Shown: piece after piece, positions 1 through 12,364 of the stretch
Numbering within the stretch: the first letter of the stretch is position 1
How the letters are laid out: each line of letters begins with the position of its first letter
Assembly: GCA_023525975.1 (NCBI GenBank)
Contig: CM042020.1
Location: forward strand, 13,012,001-13,076,000
Length of the DNA: 64,000 nt
Direction: 5' to 3'
From: Smallanthus sonchifolius
Lineage: Eukaryota; Streptophyta; Magnoliopsida; Asterales; Asteraceae
Notes under the pieces: generated by a model
Database searches by the model: none
The model's input: only the letters and a program-made list of their open reading frames with translations
What the model was told of the DNA's origin: nothing
Made by a program: the position numbers and the translations under genes

Positions 1-4
1 CATG

Positions 5-6
<2 letters not shown>

Positions 7-36
<30 letters not shown>
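7..36. repeat. (AT)n microsatellite
   Basis: Uninterrupted AT dinucleotide run of about 30 bases at the left edge of the window. Confidence 0.95.
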
Positions 37-38
<2 letters not shown>

Positions 39-119
39 CATTCATTTATGTTATGTCATTCATTGCATTCTTTGTAAACATTCATTTTATTCTTTGTTCA
101 TCATTTACTTTCGAAAGCC

Positions 120-805
120 CATAGTTTCATCTCGACTCCCCGGTAACATCCTTATCACCATCAATCCTAACCATTCTCGTTATGCAAAACGCCATAATCC
201 ACTGCCATGGAACCTACACCAACTCACTGCCGTTGGACCACCACCAGCCACCACCATGAGGCTGCCATAACATCACCACCGTTCACCTTCATAAGCGACT
301 GTTAAACAGCCGTGAACCGCCACCACGCCGCTAACAAAGTTACCAATGTGAGGCTTATACAACCTCCATTATCTCCACCGGGAGACACGATTAACCACCA
401 CCATCGTCAAGTCCGTACCACCACCACCACCGTAACCTGTTAACAACGAACCCACTGCTGCTGCCGGAGCTATGGCAGCAGCTTACAAGCCCACCGCCGT
501 CGTGAAGCTTACCATCAAGAACCTTTACCGCCGTCGTTGAGTCGTTGGCGACCTCGTTACCGGAGTCATCACGCTGCGGTTCTCTCTGTCTAGCTCTCTC
601 TCGCCGACAATGCTACCACCACCCGAGTACACAACATGGTGTCGTGCTGCTGTACGTCGTCGTCTCCGGGAGCTTCTCCATTGTAACCGAGAAAGATGTG
701 ATGCTTAGTGGCCGGATTAGGGTTTAATCGGAGGTGAGGGAGGGCGGAGATCGCATGTCGACGAAATGGGGGGAGTGGCGGCTGAGATTGGTGAAATGGC
801 ATTTA
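120..805. other. GC-richer stretch with CCACCACC/GCCGTCGTC triplets, origin unknown
   Basis: This block is clearly richer in G+C than its AT-rich surroundings and full of Pro/Ser/Ala-type triplets (CCACCACCG, GCCGTCGTC). Short open frames of 60 to 70 codons occur on both strands, but none has a recognisable domain. It ends in sequence resembling a plant 5' leader (CTAGCTCTCTCTC, GATTAGGGTTTAATC). Retrotransposon leader or LTR sequence, or a decayed first exon, are both possible. I do not support any CDS here. Confidence 0.4.
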
Positions 806-1109
806 GGTTTAATAAAATTTTCATTTTGCCCCTTTCTCTTTGAAGAAATTACATTATCAACTTTTTAATTTAATTAGTTGTTAAAGTACATTACCATAAT
901 TTCGTTCTTTAACAACCTTAGTCCTAAACGAATCTCTTGTTTTAAGTAAAAGAATTTGAGATGTTACATATTTAGTTAGTTTTATCATAATTTTATGTAT
1001 AATAATATTTATTTTTTAATTATATAAAGTATAAGCTGTTATATTTATAAAGTGTTGGCCTGCGAGCCTAGTAACTCGGTTATCGGTATGTGATTCTTGG
1101 GATCAATCC
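806..1109. other. No feature seen
   Basis: AT-rich non-coding sequence with no recognisable gene, repeat or motif. Confidence 0.6.
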
Positions 1110-1660
1110 TGATTATTAAATAAGCTCAAATTTAAGCTCGAGCTTAAGCTCTAACTCGTTTAAGTTGCAGATTTCAAGCTTTTAGTAGGTTAATATCGAG
1201 TAGCTCACAAGTGAGTCAACTCGTTTATAATTTACTATTTGTCTTGTTTCCCAGGTTTCATACAGAAAAAAAAAATGATAGAAACATACGTGTTACAAAA
1301 ATGTAATAAGTTAATTTTAAGAAGATAATAAAGAGGTTTATAGCATGGACAAAAATGTTGCAAGAAACCATCCTAGTCTCAATCTTGATTCTAACAACTA
1401 GACATAACCTAAATTGCAACACAATTAACGACCACACATGATCAAAGGGTGGAGATGATAATTCATTTTGGGCTATAAGAAATGGCTTTACACCTGCCAT
1501 GACCAATAGTTAACAAGCGAATTGTCCAAAACAAGAATAAAGTTTTGGTCTTTACCAAAACAAAACAAGAATTAGGTCATCATTGCCCATTTCCACACTC
1601 ATGATGTATAAAAATATTATTTTATTATTATATAAACCATGTTAGAATACATATATCCAC
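1110..1660. repeat. Dispersed repeat, copy 1 (paired with 2975-3500)
   Basis: Opens with an AGCTCGAGCTTAAGCTC-type tract and runs through about 400 bases recognisable again at 2975-3500 in the same orientation. Shared landmarks are the GTAGCTCACAAGTG block, the ACCACACATGATCAAAGG block and AACAAGAATAAAG. Both copies carry a similar short minus-strand frame (about 60 to 80 codons sharing FDHVWSL and VSCNIF), but copy 1 and copy 2 have different lengths and ends. Probably a low-copy duplication or a non-autonomous transposon pair. Confidence 0.6.
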
Positions 1661-2430
1661 ACAATAGTTGCGTCACGTGTCACAATTATGTTTTTTTTTT
1701 CTGTCAGTGTACATATTTACAAACTTGTCATTTCCCTACCTTTTTTCCCCAAGTATTAACATATTTATGCTAAATAAGGAACTTAGAAAGTGATTTTTTT
1801 TCAATTTTCAATCAGTTACATACAACAACAACAATAATAACCGGTATTGCGGGCTATTTTTTTTTTCAAGGAAATGGGGAATATTATTAGGGATTGAATT
1901 TGTTTAAGATTCCAAGTGGCATGACATCAAATTTTGTTGGATTAGTTGAGGGTTACTATCTTGTTCATTCATTTCACCCTACACATGTGCAAGTGTACAA
2001 TTTGTCATATTAAGAAACTTCATTTTGATATATATTTAGGACATCACAATCTATTACCGTATGAAATGTTTATTTTTTATTCTAACATAGTTTGGTTGGA
2101 TTTGAAAGAGAAATAAACAAAAAATGGTAACAAAATTTATAAGGGGAAGTAAATTTGGGAAAAGGGACATTCTTTTTCAAATACGTGAACTAAGTTAATT
2201 TGTATTGAATTTTGTTGTTAATATTAGTTTGAAGGTCTTCATGTGTCATATAGATAATTTTATGTAAAAGATGTTATATCTTACATGTATATGAAGATAA
2301 TTCAATAAAAAAATAAATTCGTTTTAGAAATATTTAGATGGAGAAAACTTATAGCAATAGTTTTAACAGATTTTCTACATAGTAATTAGTATTGTTATAA
2401 AAAATAAAGGTGAGATGACGAATGTTTATA
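1661..2430. other. No feature seen
   Basis: AT-rich sequence with homopolymer T and A runs. No domain, RNA gene or repeat could be supported. Confidence 0.55.
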
Positions 2431-2439
2431 GGACAAATA

Positions 2440-2605
2440 CTAAAATCTTTTTTGTGGTTCGGTAGTAGGAATCGGAAAGCTAATTTCCGATGGGACGATT
2501 GGGTTAAAAATCCTCTCTTGTTTATATAATTGGTTTTGGCTTGGCTAGATTTTTCTAGCCTGCCTTCGTATTTATTTAGTCCGATTTTCCGCTGTTCAAA
2601 AAAAT
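2440..2605 (+). mobile_element. LINE 3'-terminal relic (end of ORF2, 3' UTR, short poly(A))
   Basis: In one plus-strand frame the sequence reads ...RKANFRWDDWVKNPLLF and then a stop, which resembles the C-terminal tail of plant L1-type ORF2 proteins (basic stretch, then W..W..NP). A pyrimidine-rich 3' UTR follows and ends GCTGTTCAAAAAAA, the usual plant LINE terminus. The 5' part is absent, as expected for a 5'-truncated insertion. I could not define the target-site duplication because the upstream junction is not clear. Identification rests on a short peptide plus the 3' end, so moderate confidence. Confidence 0.5.
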
Positions 2606-2974
2606 TCTAACATGTTTTCTGTTTTGTTTTCTCATAAAAGTCGCTCAACAATTTTTTATATAAAAAACAACATACTTTCTGTTTTTTCTCCAAAAATTTC
2701 ATCAACAATTTTTTAAATATTAAAGTCCCTACACATGTTAAATTTGAACAAAAAGTATGAAAAAACAATTTTAAAACAACTTGAAACTGATACATTCGGT
2801 TGGTTTACTTACGTGTAGTATTTTTCAAATGAGTCGGTGATCTTTTTCAAAATAAAGTTCGTTATGAGAATGAAATCCATTTTATAGAAAGATGATTTGT
2901 ATGCAAATTGAATCTATTTAAAAAAAATACCTATAAAATTCATGAAAACACATAAACAATCAATTCGCTTGCTT

Positions 2975-3500
2975 TGTTTAAATTTATGCTCGATCTTAGG
3001 CTCTAGCTCATTTAAGATGGGGTTCAGTTTGAACTTTTAGCGAGCTAATCATAAGTAGCTCACAAGTGGCTCGACTCTTTTTTCACGTTTACGATGTTCT
3101 TGTTTCCAAATTCAATAAAAAAAAACAGGATAGAAACGTACGTCTTACAACAAATGTAGTTTACCTAAGAAGATAGTACAGAGGTTTATCTACATGGGCA
3201 AAAATATTGCAAGAAACCGTTCTAGCCAGAGTCTTGATTGTAACAAGTAGACATAACCTAAATCGTAACACAACCAATGACCACACATGATCAAAGGTTG
3301 GAGACGATAATTGTTTTAGGAATGCAAGAAATGGCTTTACACTTGCCATTGCCAAAAGTTAACAGGCGACTTGTCCAAAACAAGAATAAAGGCTTGTTCT
3401 TGACAACCAAAACAAGAATAAAGGTTTGTTCTTGACAACCAAAACAAGAAATAGGTCATCATCGCCCATGTCCACAACCATGATATATAAAAATATTATT
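2975..3500. repeat. Dispersed repeat, copy 2 (paired with 1110-1660)
   Basis: Direct-repeat partner of 1110-1660. It continues into two tandem copies of a short AACAAGAATAAAGG-type segment (about 3378-3445) before reaching the (AT)n tract. Confidence 0.6.
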
Positions 3501-3517
3501 TTAATATCAGATAAACC

Positions 3518-3520
<3 letters not shown>

Positions 3521-3584
<64 letters not shown>
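3521..3584. repeat. (AT)n microsatellite, 64 bp
   Basis: Perfect AT dinucleotide run directly abutting the left end of an inverted-repeat element at 3585. Confidence 0.97.
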
Positions 3585-3588
<4 letters not shown>

Positions 3589-4090
3589 CGGTTCCATTAA
3601 TAAGTGGTTTTTCGCTAAGAAATCCTAAGAAGTGGGTTAAACGAACTCCGATTGAGCTCATTCCAGCGGCGTTGGAACCGTCTCATCGAACCCTAACCCG
3701 GACCCAAAAACCTAAACCCCTCTCCACCCGCACCCCTAAAAGCCTAAACCCCCCCTCCAACCCTACCCCGAAAAGCCTAAAACCCCCACCCCCACCCCCC
3801 AAAAACCTAAACCCCCCCACCCCACCACCCCAAAAACCTAAACCCCTCATCCCCATAAAAAAAAACCTAAACCATAAAATCTAAACCCTAAAAGCTAAAC
3901 CCCTAAAATTCAAACGTAAAATCTAAACCTTAAAATCTAAAGCCTAAAAGCTAAGATGGAAGAGTTCTACGAGACGGTTCCAACGCCGCTGAAATTAGCT
4001 CATTCGGAGTTCGTTTGATATAGTTTCTTAAGGTTTTTGTTATTTCTTAGATTTCTTAGAGAAAAATTACTTTTTATTTGATCCTCCCCA
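3585..4090. mobile_element. Foldback/MITE-like element with telomere-like core
   Basis: Two arms form a long imperfect inverted repeat: 3607-3684 pairs with 3971-4066. Both contain TCTAAGAAAT-like, AACGAACTCCGA and GGCGTTGGAACCGTCTC-like blocks in opposite orientation. The core (about 3690-3950) is a C-rich, one-stranded series of CCTAAACC and CTAAAACC words resembling degenerate plant telomere repeat. The element starts at an (AT)n tract and ends at another short TATATATA run. No coding capacity; long plus-strand frames here only reflect the repeat. Confidence 0.7.
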
Positions 4091-4100
4091 TATATATATA

Positions 4101-5575
<1,475 letters not shown>

Positions 5576-6088
5576 ATGATCAAATAAAAAATAGAATTTG
5601 TCTAAGTAGGCTATGAAGGAATAGAGAGATGATATGTGACACCTATAAATTTTTAAAGGGAAGGGTATGTTTGGAACATCTAATTATATGTAGTCCCTCT
5701 TTCTTCTCATCCTCGTTTCACGCACAAATCAGCACAATATCTTACATTTTTGCAGCGTCCTGTCTCTTTATCACGGTAAAGTCCTAGCCCCCAATTTTAA
5801 AAATACAATATGCAAAATTGGATTCAAAATTACTCAAATCTAGATTCGTATCTGAGTGCTTTATTTGTTCATCTTCATCTTTTGATTACTGTTCAACTCA
5901 CCATGTATACTTGGACAATTTATTTATATACATCGAATGTGAACTAATCGATTGAGAGACAGGTTATGAGATTCAATAATCATTGATTTATTGACCAATA
6001 ATCAGATTCGTCAAAGGGACATATAACAATGCATATAAAGCTAGGGATTTAATAACAAAGAAGATAGTTGCTTTGAATAAAAAAAGAT
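5576..6088. other. No gene seen; short repeat-like leader
   Basis: Starts GGGATGATCAAATAAAAAATAG, similar in style to the right end of the foldback element near 4070-4090, so part of it may be another truncated small transposon. Otherwise AT-rich without support for a gene. Confidence 0.4.
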
Positions 6089-6386
6089 TTGTGCTGGATT
6101 TGTGTTTTTCGGATTGTGCTGGATTTTTCTGGATTTTTGTACTTCTGAATATGCCGAATTTTTTTTTCTGAATGTATTGTATTGTGTTGAATTTTTGTTC
6201 TTCTAAATGTGCTGGATTTTTTGTTCTTTCGAATGTGCTTGATTTTTTTTTATTCTGAATGTACCGTATTGTGCTGGGATTTTGTTCTTTTGAATGTGCT
6301 AGATTTTTTGTTCTTTTGAATTTGCTGGATTTTTTGTTCTTCTAAATGTGTTGGATTTTTGTTCTTCTAAATGTGCTAGATTTTAA
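6089..6386 (+). repeat. Minisatellite, about 28-30 bp unit, about ten degenerate copies
   Basis: Repeated unit approximately GAATGTGCTGGATTTTTTG followed by TTCTTCT, with copies varying in T-run length. The array is non-coding and strongly strand-asymmetric (T-rich on +). Such arrays can lie inside Helitrons or other non-autonomous elements; I see no boundary to prove that here. Confidence 0.8.
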
Positions 6387-6884
6387 AAATACACCACATC
6401 AATAAAACACTGAAATTCGGAACAACTATACAATACCAAAATAGAAAAATACAACACAGTTTTCATACTTTTTTTAAATCTTCATTTTTATACAACAATA
6501 TACACTCGAATTAAAAAGAAAAAATACTCGATTTTATGGTGAAGTTTTTTTAAATAATATCCTATAAAAAGTTATGAACATTTAAAAAAAGTAGGAGAAT
6601 GTCACACCCCAGTTAGGCGAGACCGAGTGTGACCAATTGATACAAGACTTATGCGTGGAAATTTAAGCGTTTCACTATTGGTCTTGGTTTAGGGCAATAC
6701 GACAGTTGAAAAAAAAAGTTAGCAAAAGTCTACACCATTACAGTCATCATCCAAATACTAAATATACTAAAGAGTTTCACAAGGTATCCAAAAACCTTTA
6801 ACCTAACTCTAAACCACCTTGACCCGTTCCATTAGCTCTAAGCGATTCCATGAAAATACATACTCAAAAACATACGTCATGTAA
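6387..6884. other. Non-coding; possible LTR edge at 6602
   Basis: At 6602 the sequence reads TGTCACACCCCAG, resembling the complemented 3' edge of the family-C LTRs (TGTCACACCCCAACC), but the homology stops after about a dozen bases. This stretch is the target into which the family-B LTR at 6890 inserted. No gene is visible. Confidence 0.35.
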
Positions 6885-7383
6885 CATCCCAAAAACCCAC
6901 TTATTTTGTGCTGCCCGATTAGGGGGAAATGAAAGAAAACAAAGATCGAGGGCCAAACAGGATAGTACGCGAAAAGAAGGAAAGGAGGAAGGCTCTTAAC
7001 CCTAGCCGCCACCCTTCTCCTCCTCATTCATCATCTTCTCCAAATTTCTAGAGAGATAAAGTTAGAGAAATCTAGAGAGAGAAAGTGAAGAAGATCATCA
7101 TTTTGCCTCTATCTTGCTTCCATTCTTGTTGTAGATCGCCTGTGAAGGAAGAACACAAAGATTCAGAGCCTTTCTATGTAAGAATCGACCCTTAAACCTT
7201 CTGTTTTGGTTTGAAAAGGGTTTCATGGGAAAACTAGGGTTTCAATCCATAAAAGTCGGATTTTTACGTATAAAATGGCCTAAAAATCCTAAATCTAGCT
7301 TAATAGAAGTTAAACAAAAGAATTGGACGTAAAAAGTTATGATTTTGGATAAAAAACAACGACTGGTTGATGAATGTTCTTGG

Positions 7384-7612
7384 GGCGACACTAGATCATT
7401 AGGTGACACTAGATCATCATGCGACATTAGTGGCGGGGCCTTGCTGATGATGGCGACACTATGTTGGGCGACACTAAGTCCACAACGAAAGTTATGGCGA
7501 CACTGTCCTGCAACACTGTCCTGCGACACTGTCACCGGCGATACTCTCCGACGACACTAGTGTCGGGCGGCACTATGAATGACATTAGTGTCTGGCGACA
7601 ATATAAGCGACA
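7384..7612 (+). repeat. GCGACACTAGT-type short tandem repeat inside family-B LTR
   Basis: About a dozen degenerate copies of GGCGACACTA(G/C) spaced 10 to 25 bases apart. The same motif appears reverse-complemented (AGTGTCGCC) at 13490-13790 in the minus-strand family-B LTR, so it belongs to the family and is not local slippage. Confidence 0.85.
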
Positions 7613-8057
7613 CTAGCTGAAAGTTGATAAATTTCATGTGGTGATTACGTACAAATCGCATAACACTCCGCCTAGCTTGAAAGCTTCATTGTCGGAATAG
7701 TAACAGCAAATCAAGTGAGTTTTCTATTGCCCATTTTCTTATGTTTTTGGGCTGGTGTACATATTTAATAAAGAATGTGAACTAAACGAAAGATTTAGAA
7801 AGACAGAGTTACATTTTATAAAGTATACCTTCTATAGAAGTATAGAGAAACAGAGACAGAATAAACATATATAGTCTTTAAAATAAATGTTATAAATAAA
7901 GAAATGTTATACAGAGACAGAGTAAATGAACAGAGACAACATGTTATTTACTTATGTGATAATGTGTGCTAATTTGTCTGTATTATGTGATAACGTGAAT
8001 ATTTATGTGATAGACAGAGTAAATGCATAGTTATGTTATAATATAGAAATACATAAA

Positions 8058-8175
8058 GGAGTCTTGTTACAAGCAACAGGGGAGTCTTGTTTTCATAACA
8101 AGCAACAGAGTAAAACAGAGGAGTCTTGCCTCGTGCAAGCAACATAGGAGTCTTGCCTTGTTCAAGCAATAGAGG
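8058..8175 (+). repeat. Hairpin array in + family-B LTR
   Basis: Four or five units of GGAGTCTTG...CAAGCAACA, each able to fold: CTTG-TTA-CAAG, CTTGTT-TTCAT-AACAAG, CTTGC-CTCGT-GCAAG, CTTG..CAAG. The stems differ between units but stay paired. The counterpart in the minus copy is at 9615-9798. Confidence 0.7.
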
Positions 8176-8783
8176 GACCTTGTCTTTGGAAAATGGTTTA
8201 GTTATGTACTTATGTTTATAATAAAATTCATACAAGTGCAAGTTTGCTTATTGATAATACATAGGAAGAAAGAATGAGAGAGACAGAGTGGGATACTGTA
8301 ACCGGTTACCCTAAATAGAGATTTTAACAAATGATAGTAAACGAAAAGTTTTCCTAAATTGTGAAATTACAGAGTTTAAAGTATAGAGAAAGTTTTGATA
8401 AAACGTAATGGAGACAAAGCTTATTTTATTTTAATAATTGAGTTATATTAAATGTCAGATAAAGGTTACAGTTAATAAAGTAAAGATAGAACTCACTCAG
8501 TATAACTAACTTTTAGTATGCACACCAGGTTATAGAATGATAGTACCAGAGGACTTGTAAGAGCTCGGAATGCATGGGCTGAAAGGCTACTCAGCGTTGA
8601 AGATGGACATTCGTTGATAGTTGATAGATTATGAACAATGATGTTTTAAAGTTTTAATTCCTTGTGAAATTTACATGTTTAAACAAAGACTTCCGCTATA
8701 ATAGATCCTAATTTCCTGTTTAACAACTATGAATGTTTATTTTGTGACTATGGGACGCACCCGCTTTGGGGCGTTTCACGTCA

Positions 8784-8993
8784 GCATAAAGTCGATGACA
8801 GACCAACGCTGAAATCAAGTTTAGTGTAATTCAAATACATAAATTGTTGGTGGTTCAACTCTCTTCCAATGTGAACAACACACTAGAAGCCTACTAATAT
8901 ACATACACACAAACCATTGTGGGATTGTCGTGCAGTTCTGGGTGGAAAGACTATCCAATCTTATAGTAAGGTACTAATTAATGTGTATATGCA
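8784..8993. other. Spacer between two solo LTRs, nothing seen
   Basis: Short remaining target sequence between the two oppositely oriented family-B LTRs. No coding or RNA signal. Confidence 0.5.
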
Positions 8994-9614
8994 TCCCGTG
9001 AAATGCCCCAAACCGGGTACATCTCATAGTTGGCACAAAACATCACAAACATAGTTCTTAAATTGGAAATCAGAATAATTATTACAGCGAAAGTCTTGTT
9101 TAACATTCATAAAATCCACACTTAATTAAAACTTTAACAACTTTAATTAAAACATTGTTCAACATAAACTGTCGGATAAGGAAATGCTAGTCTTCAGTGC
9201 AGCAGCCCGACATCCATGCTATCAAGCCCTCACGACTCCTCTATTTCTCTTTAGCTTTACCTTTACCACCTGACATGCATACTAAAAATCAGATAACACT
9301 GGTGAGTTCTGTCTTTACTTTGAACTGTAAACTTTAAACTTTCTTTAGGTTGCTTAGTTTTATAAAAATAAAATAAGCTTTCTTTATTTACTTTAAACAA
9401 ACTTTGCCTTTACTTTAAAACTATACAACGTTACAATTTATAAGAAAAATTGTTCCGTTACTATCTTTCTTTAAAACTTTACTTTTGAGGAAACCTATTA
9501 TGATGTCCTCCTTTACTCTTTCAAAACTATCATTTCACTCGTACAGGACAAGTGACTATCACACACTTTAACTATCAATATGTATCATTGTCTGAAGACA
9601 AGATCTATTTCTCG

Positions 9615-9798
9615 CTTACACCTCGGGGTAAGACTTTTACTTTAGCGCTACCCACACCTCAGGGTGGGACTTTCTTTCTCGCTTACACGTCAGTGTAAGA
9701 CTCCTTTAGCATTGCTCACACTTCAGGGTGAGACTTCTTTATATTTGCTTACACCTCAGGGTAAGATTCTTTTAGCATTGCTCACACCTCGGGGTGAG
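9615..9798 (-). repeat. Six-hairpin array with covarying stems in family-B LTR
   Basis: Six 18-nt palindromes at 9615, 9651, 9682, 9715, 9748 and 9781, spaced 31 to 36 bases. Each is a 5-bp or longer stem around a 6 to 8 nt loop (loop core CCTCAG or CCTCGG). Stem arms are CTTAC/GTAAG, CCCAC/GTGGG, CTTACAC/GTGTAAG, CTCAC/GTGAG, CTTAC/GTAAG and CTCAC/GTGAG. The sequence changes are matched on both sides of the stem. Two further hairpins follow at about 9959-10020 (GAGCTGTA/TACAGCTC and GCACC/GGTGC). Confidence 0.8.
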
Positions 9799-11263
9799 AC
9801 ATCTACTTTAGCATGCCTGCAGGACTTTCTACTATGCAACTACTATGTAATTCAATTACACTACTAAACAAAAGAGAATGAAATCAGATACTATCACATA
9901 GACAAATCACACATATTAACACATAAGCATATAACATGGCATCTGTCACTGTCACTGTTTGAGCTGTACCGAAATACAGCTCCTGTCACTGTCACTATCG
10001 AGCTGCACCAAGGTGCTGCCCTTTACCGTTCTTTAACTTTCATTATTTACTTTCCTTAAAATATTTAATTCAAAGATAGTACTGTACACTTTAGCTTCTT
10101 TCTCTGTCTTTTTATAAAGATAACAATTTTATAAAAAACTATAACTTTTTCTTTTACTTTATAAGAATAACATTTTTATAAAAATTGTACTCTGCCTTTC
10201 AATTCTTTCTACCAGTATGTATACCAGCCCAAAACCGTTGGGGAAATAGGGCAATAAGAACTCACCATTTCCGCTGTCACACCCCAACCGACGGCGGAAT
10301 ACGTCGGGGCGGGACATGTAGACTGTTCAAAAGCTCAAGGTTTATTAAAGTTTAAATAATTAAACAACCAATTTCATAACGTAATGAACATAAATCCAAC
10401 AACACAAGGAAAATAAAATACATAAATAGTCTCTTTAAATTTAATTCTAGGTCATCAGTCCTATGTGAAGCATCTTGTACTTATTCTCAAGCGTTAGTAC
10501 CTGAAACATGATGAAAACAAGGTCAACTAAAAAGTTGGTGTGCATGCATAGATTTTAACACACAACCAAGCTTAAAGTATTTTATACAATTCATACGACA
10601 TACGTGTGTAAGGCAATTATGGAGAATCTATAGTTAAACTAAGTGTGTACAATCAAACCTTATGACTGAGGCATAACACGCAGGTTACCCTAATGTAAAG
10701 TCGGTAACAAACACCCTAACCGGGTGGGTTTGTCAGACACAATAGATCTATCAATGTTAACCGTTGGCTTGTACGGAGTTAATGATTGCACTAAAGTCAT
10801 GTATATGTAGTCTTAACTCATAGCATTCAAGCATAAAGCACATAACACATAATATCATATTATTGAATTGTATTTTAAGTCTGCAAAAAGTTTCAAAAGT
10901 AAATCATGTTTCACTCCAAAAGTACAAAATAAAAAGGGGGCTATGTAAACTCACATGAATCAAGAGTGTAGCTAGCACGCGAGTCTAGGTGGCAAAACGA
11001 TCCTTGTAACTCACCACGTTAACCTAGTGTATAATGTGTATTGAGGTAATAGTGTATACAAAAGTCTATGTCTAAGTCTAGTGTTCAACGGGTTTTGATA
11101 TGTGTGGGTTGGTACAAATATATTTGTGTTATTCCATGTAAAGGCATACTATGTTTAAATACGAATTTAATGTGTATTATGAGTTCAAGGTATATATGTA
11201 TGAACTTAATAGTCACCGACGTAGGGTTTGATTTAAATAGAATGATTAATTTTATTTAATTGT

Positions 11264-11880
11264 GAAAAATATGTTAACATGTATATAGAGTGTAAATATA
11301 CATATGTGTTTAGGAAAAAGAATTCCTACTTATGTGAATAGTGTTTAATTTAAATAAATGAATTAAATAATTTCATTTATTTGAATAAACTAAATAAATA
11401 ATTTTTATCTATTTATTTGTGAAAAATATGTTAAAAATATATATGTTTAGGAAAAGGAATTTCTACTTATACGAATAGTGTTTAATTTAAATAAATAAAT
11501 TAAGTAATTTCATATATTTAAATAAACTAAATAAATAAATAATTTTTATTTATTTATTTGTGAAAAATATGTTAGAATATATATGTTTAGAAGAAAAAAA
11601 AGATTTCTACTTATACGAATAGTGTTTAATGTAAATAAGTAGATAAAATAAATAATTCCATTTATTTACATAATTAAATTAAGTAAATAAATAATTTTTA
11701 TTTATTTATTTGTGAAAAATGTGTTAAAATGTATAGATTGTAAATATATGTTTAGAAAAAGAATTTCTACTTATGCGGATAGTGTTTTATTTAAATAAAC
11801 AAAATAAATAAATAGTTTCATTTATTTAAATAAATTAAATGAATAATTTTTATTTTATTTATTATCAAAAAAATGTATAT
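11264..11880 (-). repeat. AT-rich tandem repeats, about 150 bp unit, in family-C LTR
   Basis: Four to five direct repeats of a unit containing GTGAAAAATATGTTA, a TATATGTTTAG..AAAGAATTTCTACTTAT block and TAAATAAATAAATAATTT. Units begin near 11264, 11421, 11565 and 11715. The reverse-complement equivalent lies at 60590-61000 in P1; M1 has a shortened version near 39220-39300. Confidence 0.8.
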
Positions 11881-12137
11881 ACTAGTTTGCTTTAATGAGT
11901 TAACATTTTAGAAACTTTTATAAAGTTTATTTCTTTTATTTAGAAATTAATTCTTGATATTTAAAGTTTTTGTTTTAATTATTTTAATACACCATTTGAA
12001 CAAAAATTCATAATAAAACTGAATTTATATTGAAAATTTACAAATTTGATTTTATTCTGTTACAAATAGTGTAAGGTTTATAAAAATATTTTTAAATAAT
12101 TTTTGAAGCTATAAAACAGGTTTTAAAAATTTAAACA

Positions 12138-12210
12138 GACCACCCGGCTCGAACCCGGGTGGCTTCTGTACCAGGCATTCATCTCAACCACTGGACCAGG
12201 GGGCTAACCA
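12138..12210 (-). other. tRNA-like module 1 in family-C LTR (A and B boxes)
   Basis: On the minus strand an A-box match TGGTCCAGTGG (12188-12198) is followed 43 bases later by a B-box match GGTTCGAGCC (12146-12156), the spacing found in tRNA genes and tRNA-derived SINEs. The T-arm-like stem is GC-rich. The acceptor arms do not pair as in a functional tRNA and no anticodon arm is convincing, so it is called tRNA-like and not a tRNA gene. Confidence 0.6.
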
Positions 12211-12301
12211 GTGTTATGGATTGGATTCGATTTGTATATAACCAGTCCGGTTCAAGAGGCCGGGTCTGGCTTTGAGTCACGCGTAAAAAGGGTCTGTCTG
12301 C

Positions 12302-12364
12302 GTGGGTTTCGAACCCACACCACCCGGCCGATGGAGCATAGACTTAACCAGTCGGACCGGGTGG
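12302..12364 (-). other. tRNA-like module 2 in family-C LTR
   Basis: A perfect T-arm-like hairpin GTGGG-loop-CCCAC (12302-12318) carries the B box GGTTCGAAACC on the minus strand. It is followed by an 8-bp inverted repeat CCACCCGG/CCGGGTGG (12320-12327 with 12357-12364) enclosing an A-box-like GACTGGTTAAG. The same two-hairpin plan occurs in M1 and P1 LTRs. Confidence 0.6.

Larger units (their letters stand above)
6890..8778 (+). mobile_element. Solo LTR, family B, + strand, TSD CGTCA
   Basis: Begins TGTAACATCCC and ends GGGGCGTTTCA, flanked by perfect 5-bp duplications CGTCA at 6885-6889 and 8779-8783. No primer site or coding region is attached, so it is a solo LTR left by LTR-LTR recombination. 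It shares its layout with the minus-strand copy at 8999-14261: an AGAGAGA-rich leader-like part, a GCGACACTAG repeat block, a hairpin array and an end rich in GGGGCGTTTCA. Length 1889 bp. The superfamily cannot be proven without internal sequence; Ty3/gypsy is likely from size. Confidence 0.88.

Noticed and set aside
545..802. Possible first exon of a host gene in the GC-rich block
   Set aside because: Frames of 60 to 70 codons on both strands, no domain, no splice context that leads anywhere, and composition like retrotransposon leaders.
3359..3884. Long frames on both strands around 3.4-3.9 kb
   Set aside because: They are produced by the (AT)n tract and the C-rich telomere-like repeats; no domain and no homologous copy preserved as protein.
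6602..6640. Another family-C LTR starting at TGTCACACCCC
   Set aside because: Similarity to the family ends after about a dozen bases and no matching far end or target duplication was found.
8058..9798. CRISPR-like array (short repeats with spacers)
   Set aside because: Units are imperfect palindromes within a plant LTR with solo-LTR target duplications; spacers are repeats themselves and the genome is eukaryotic.
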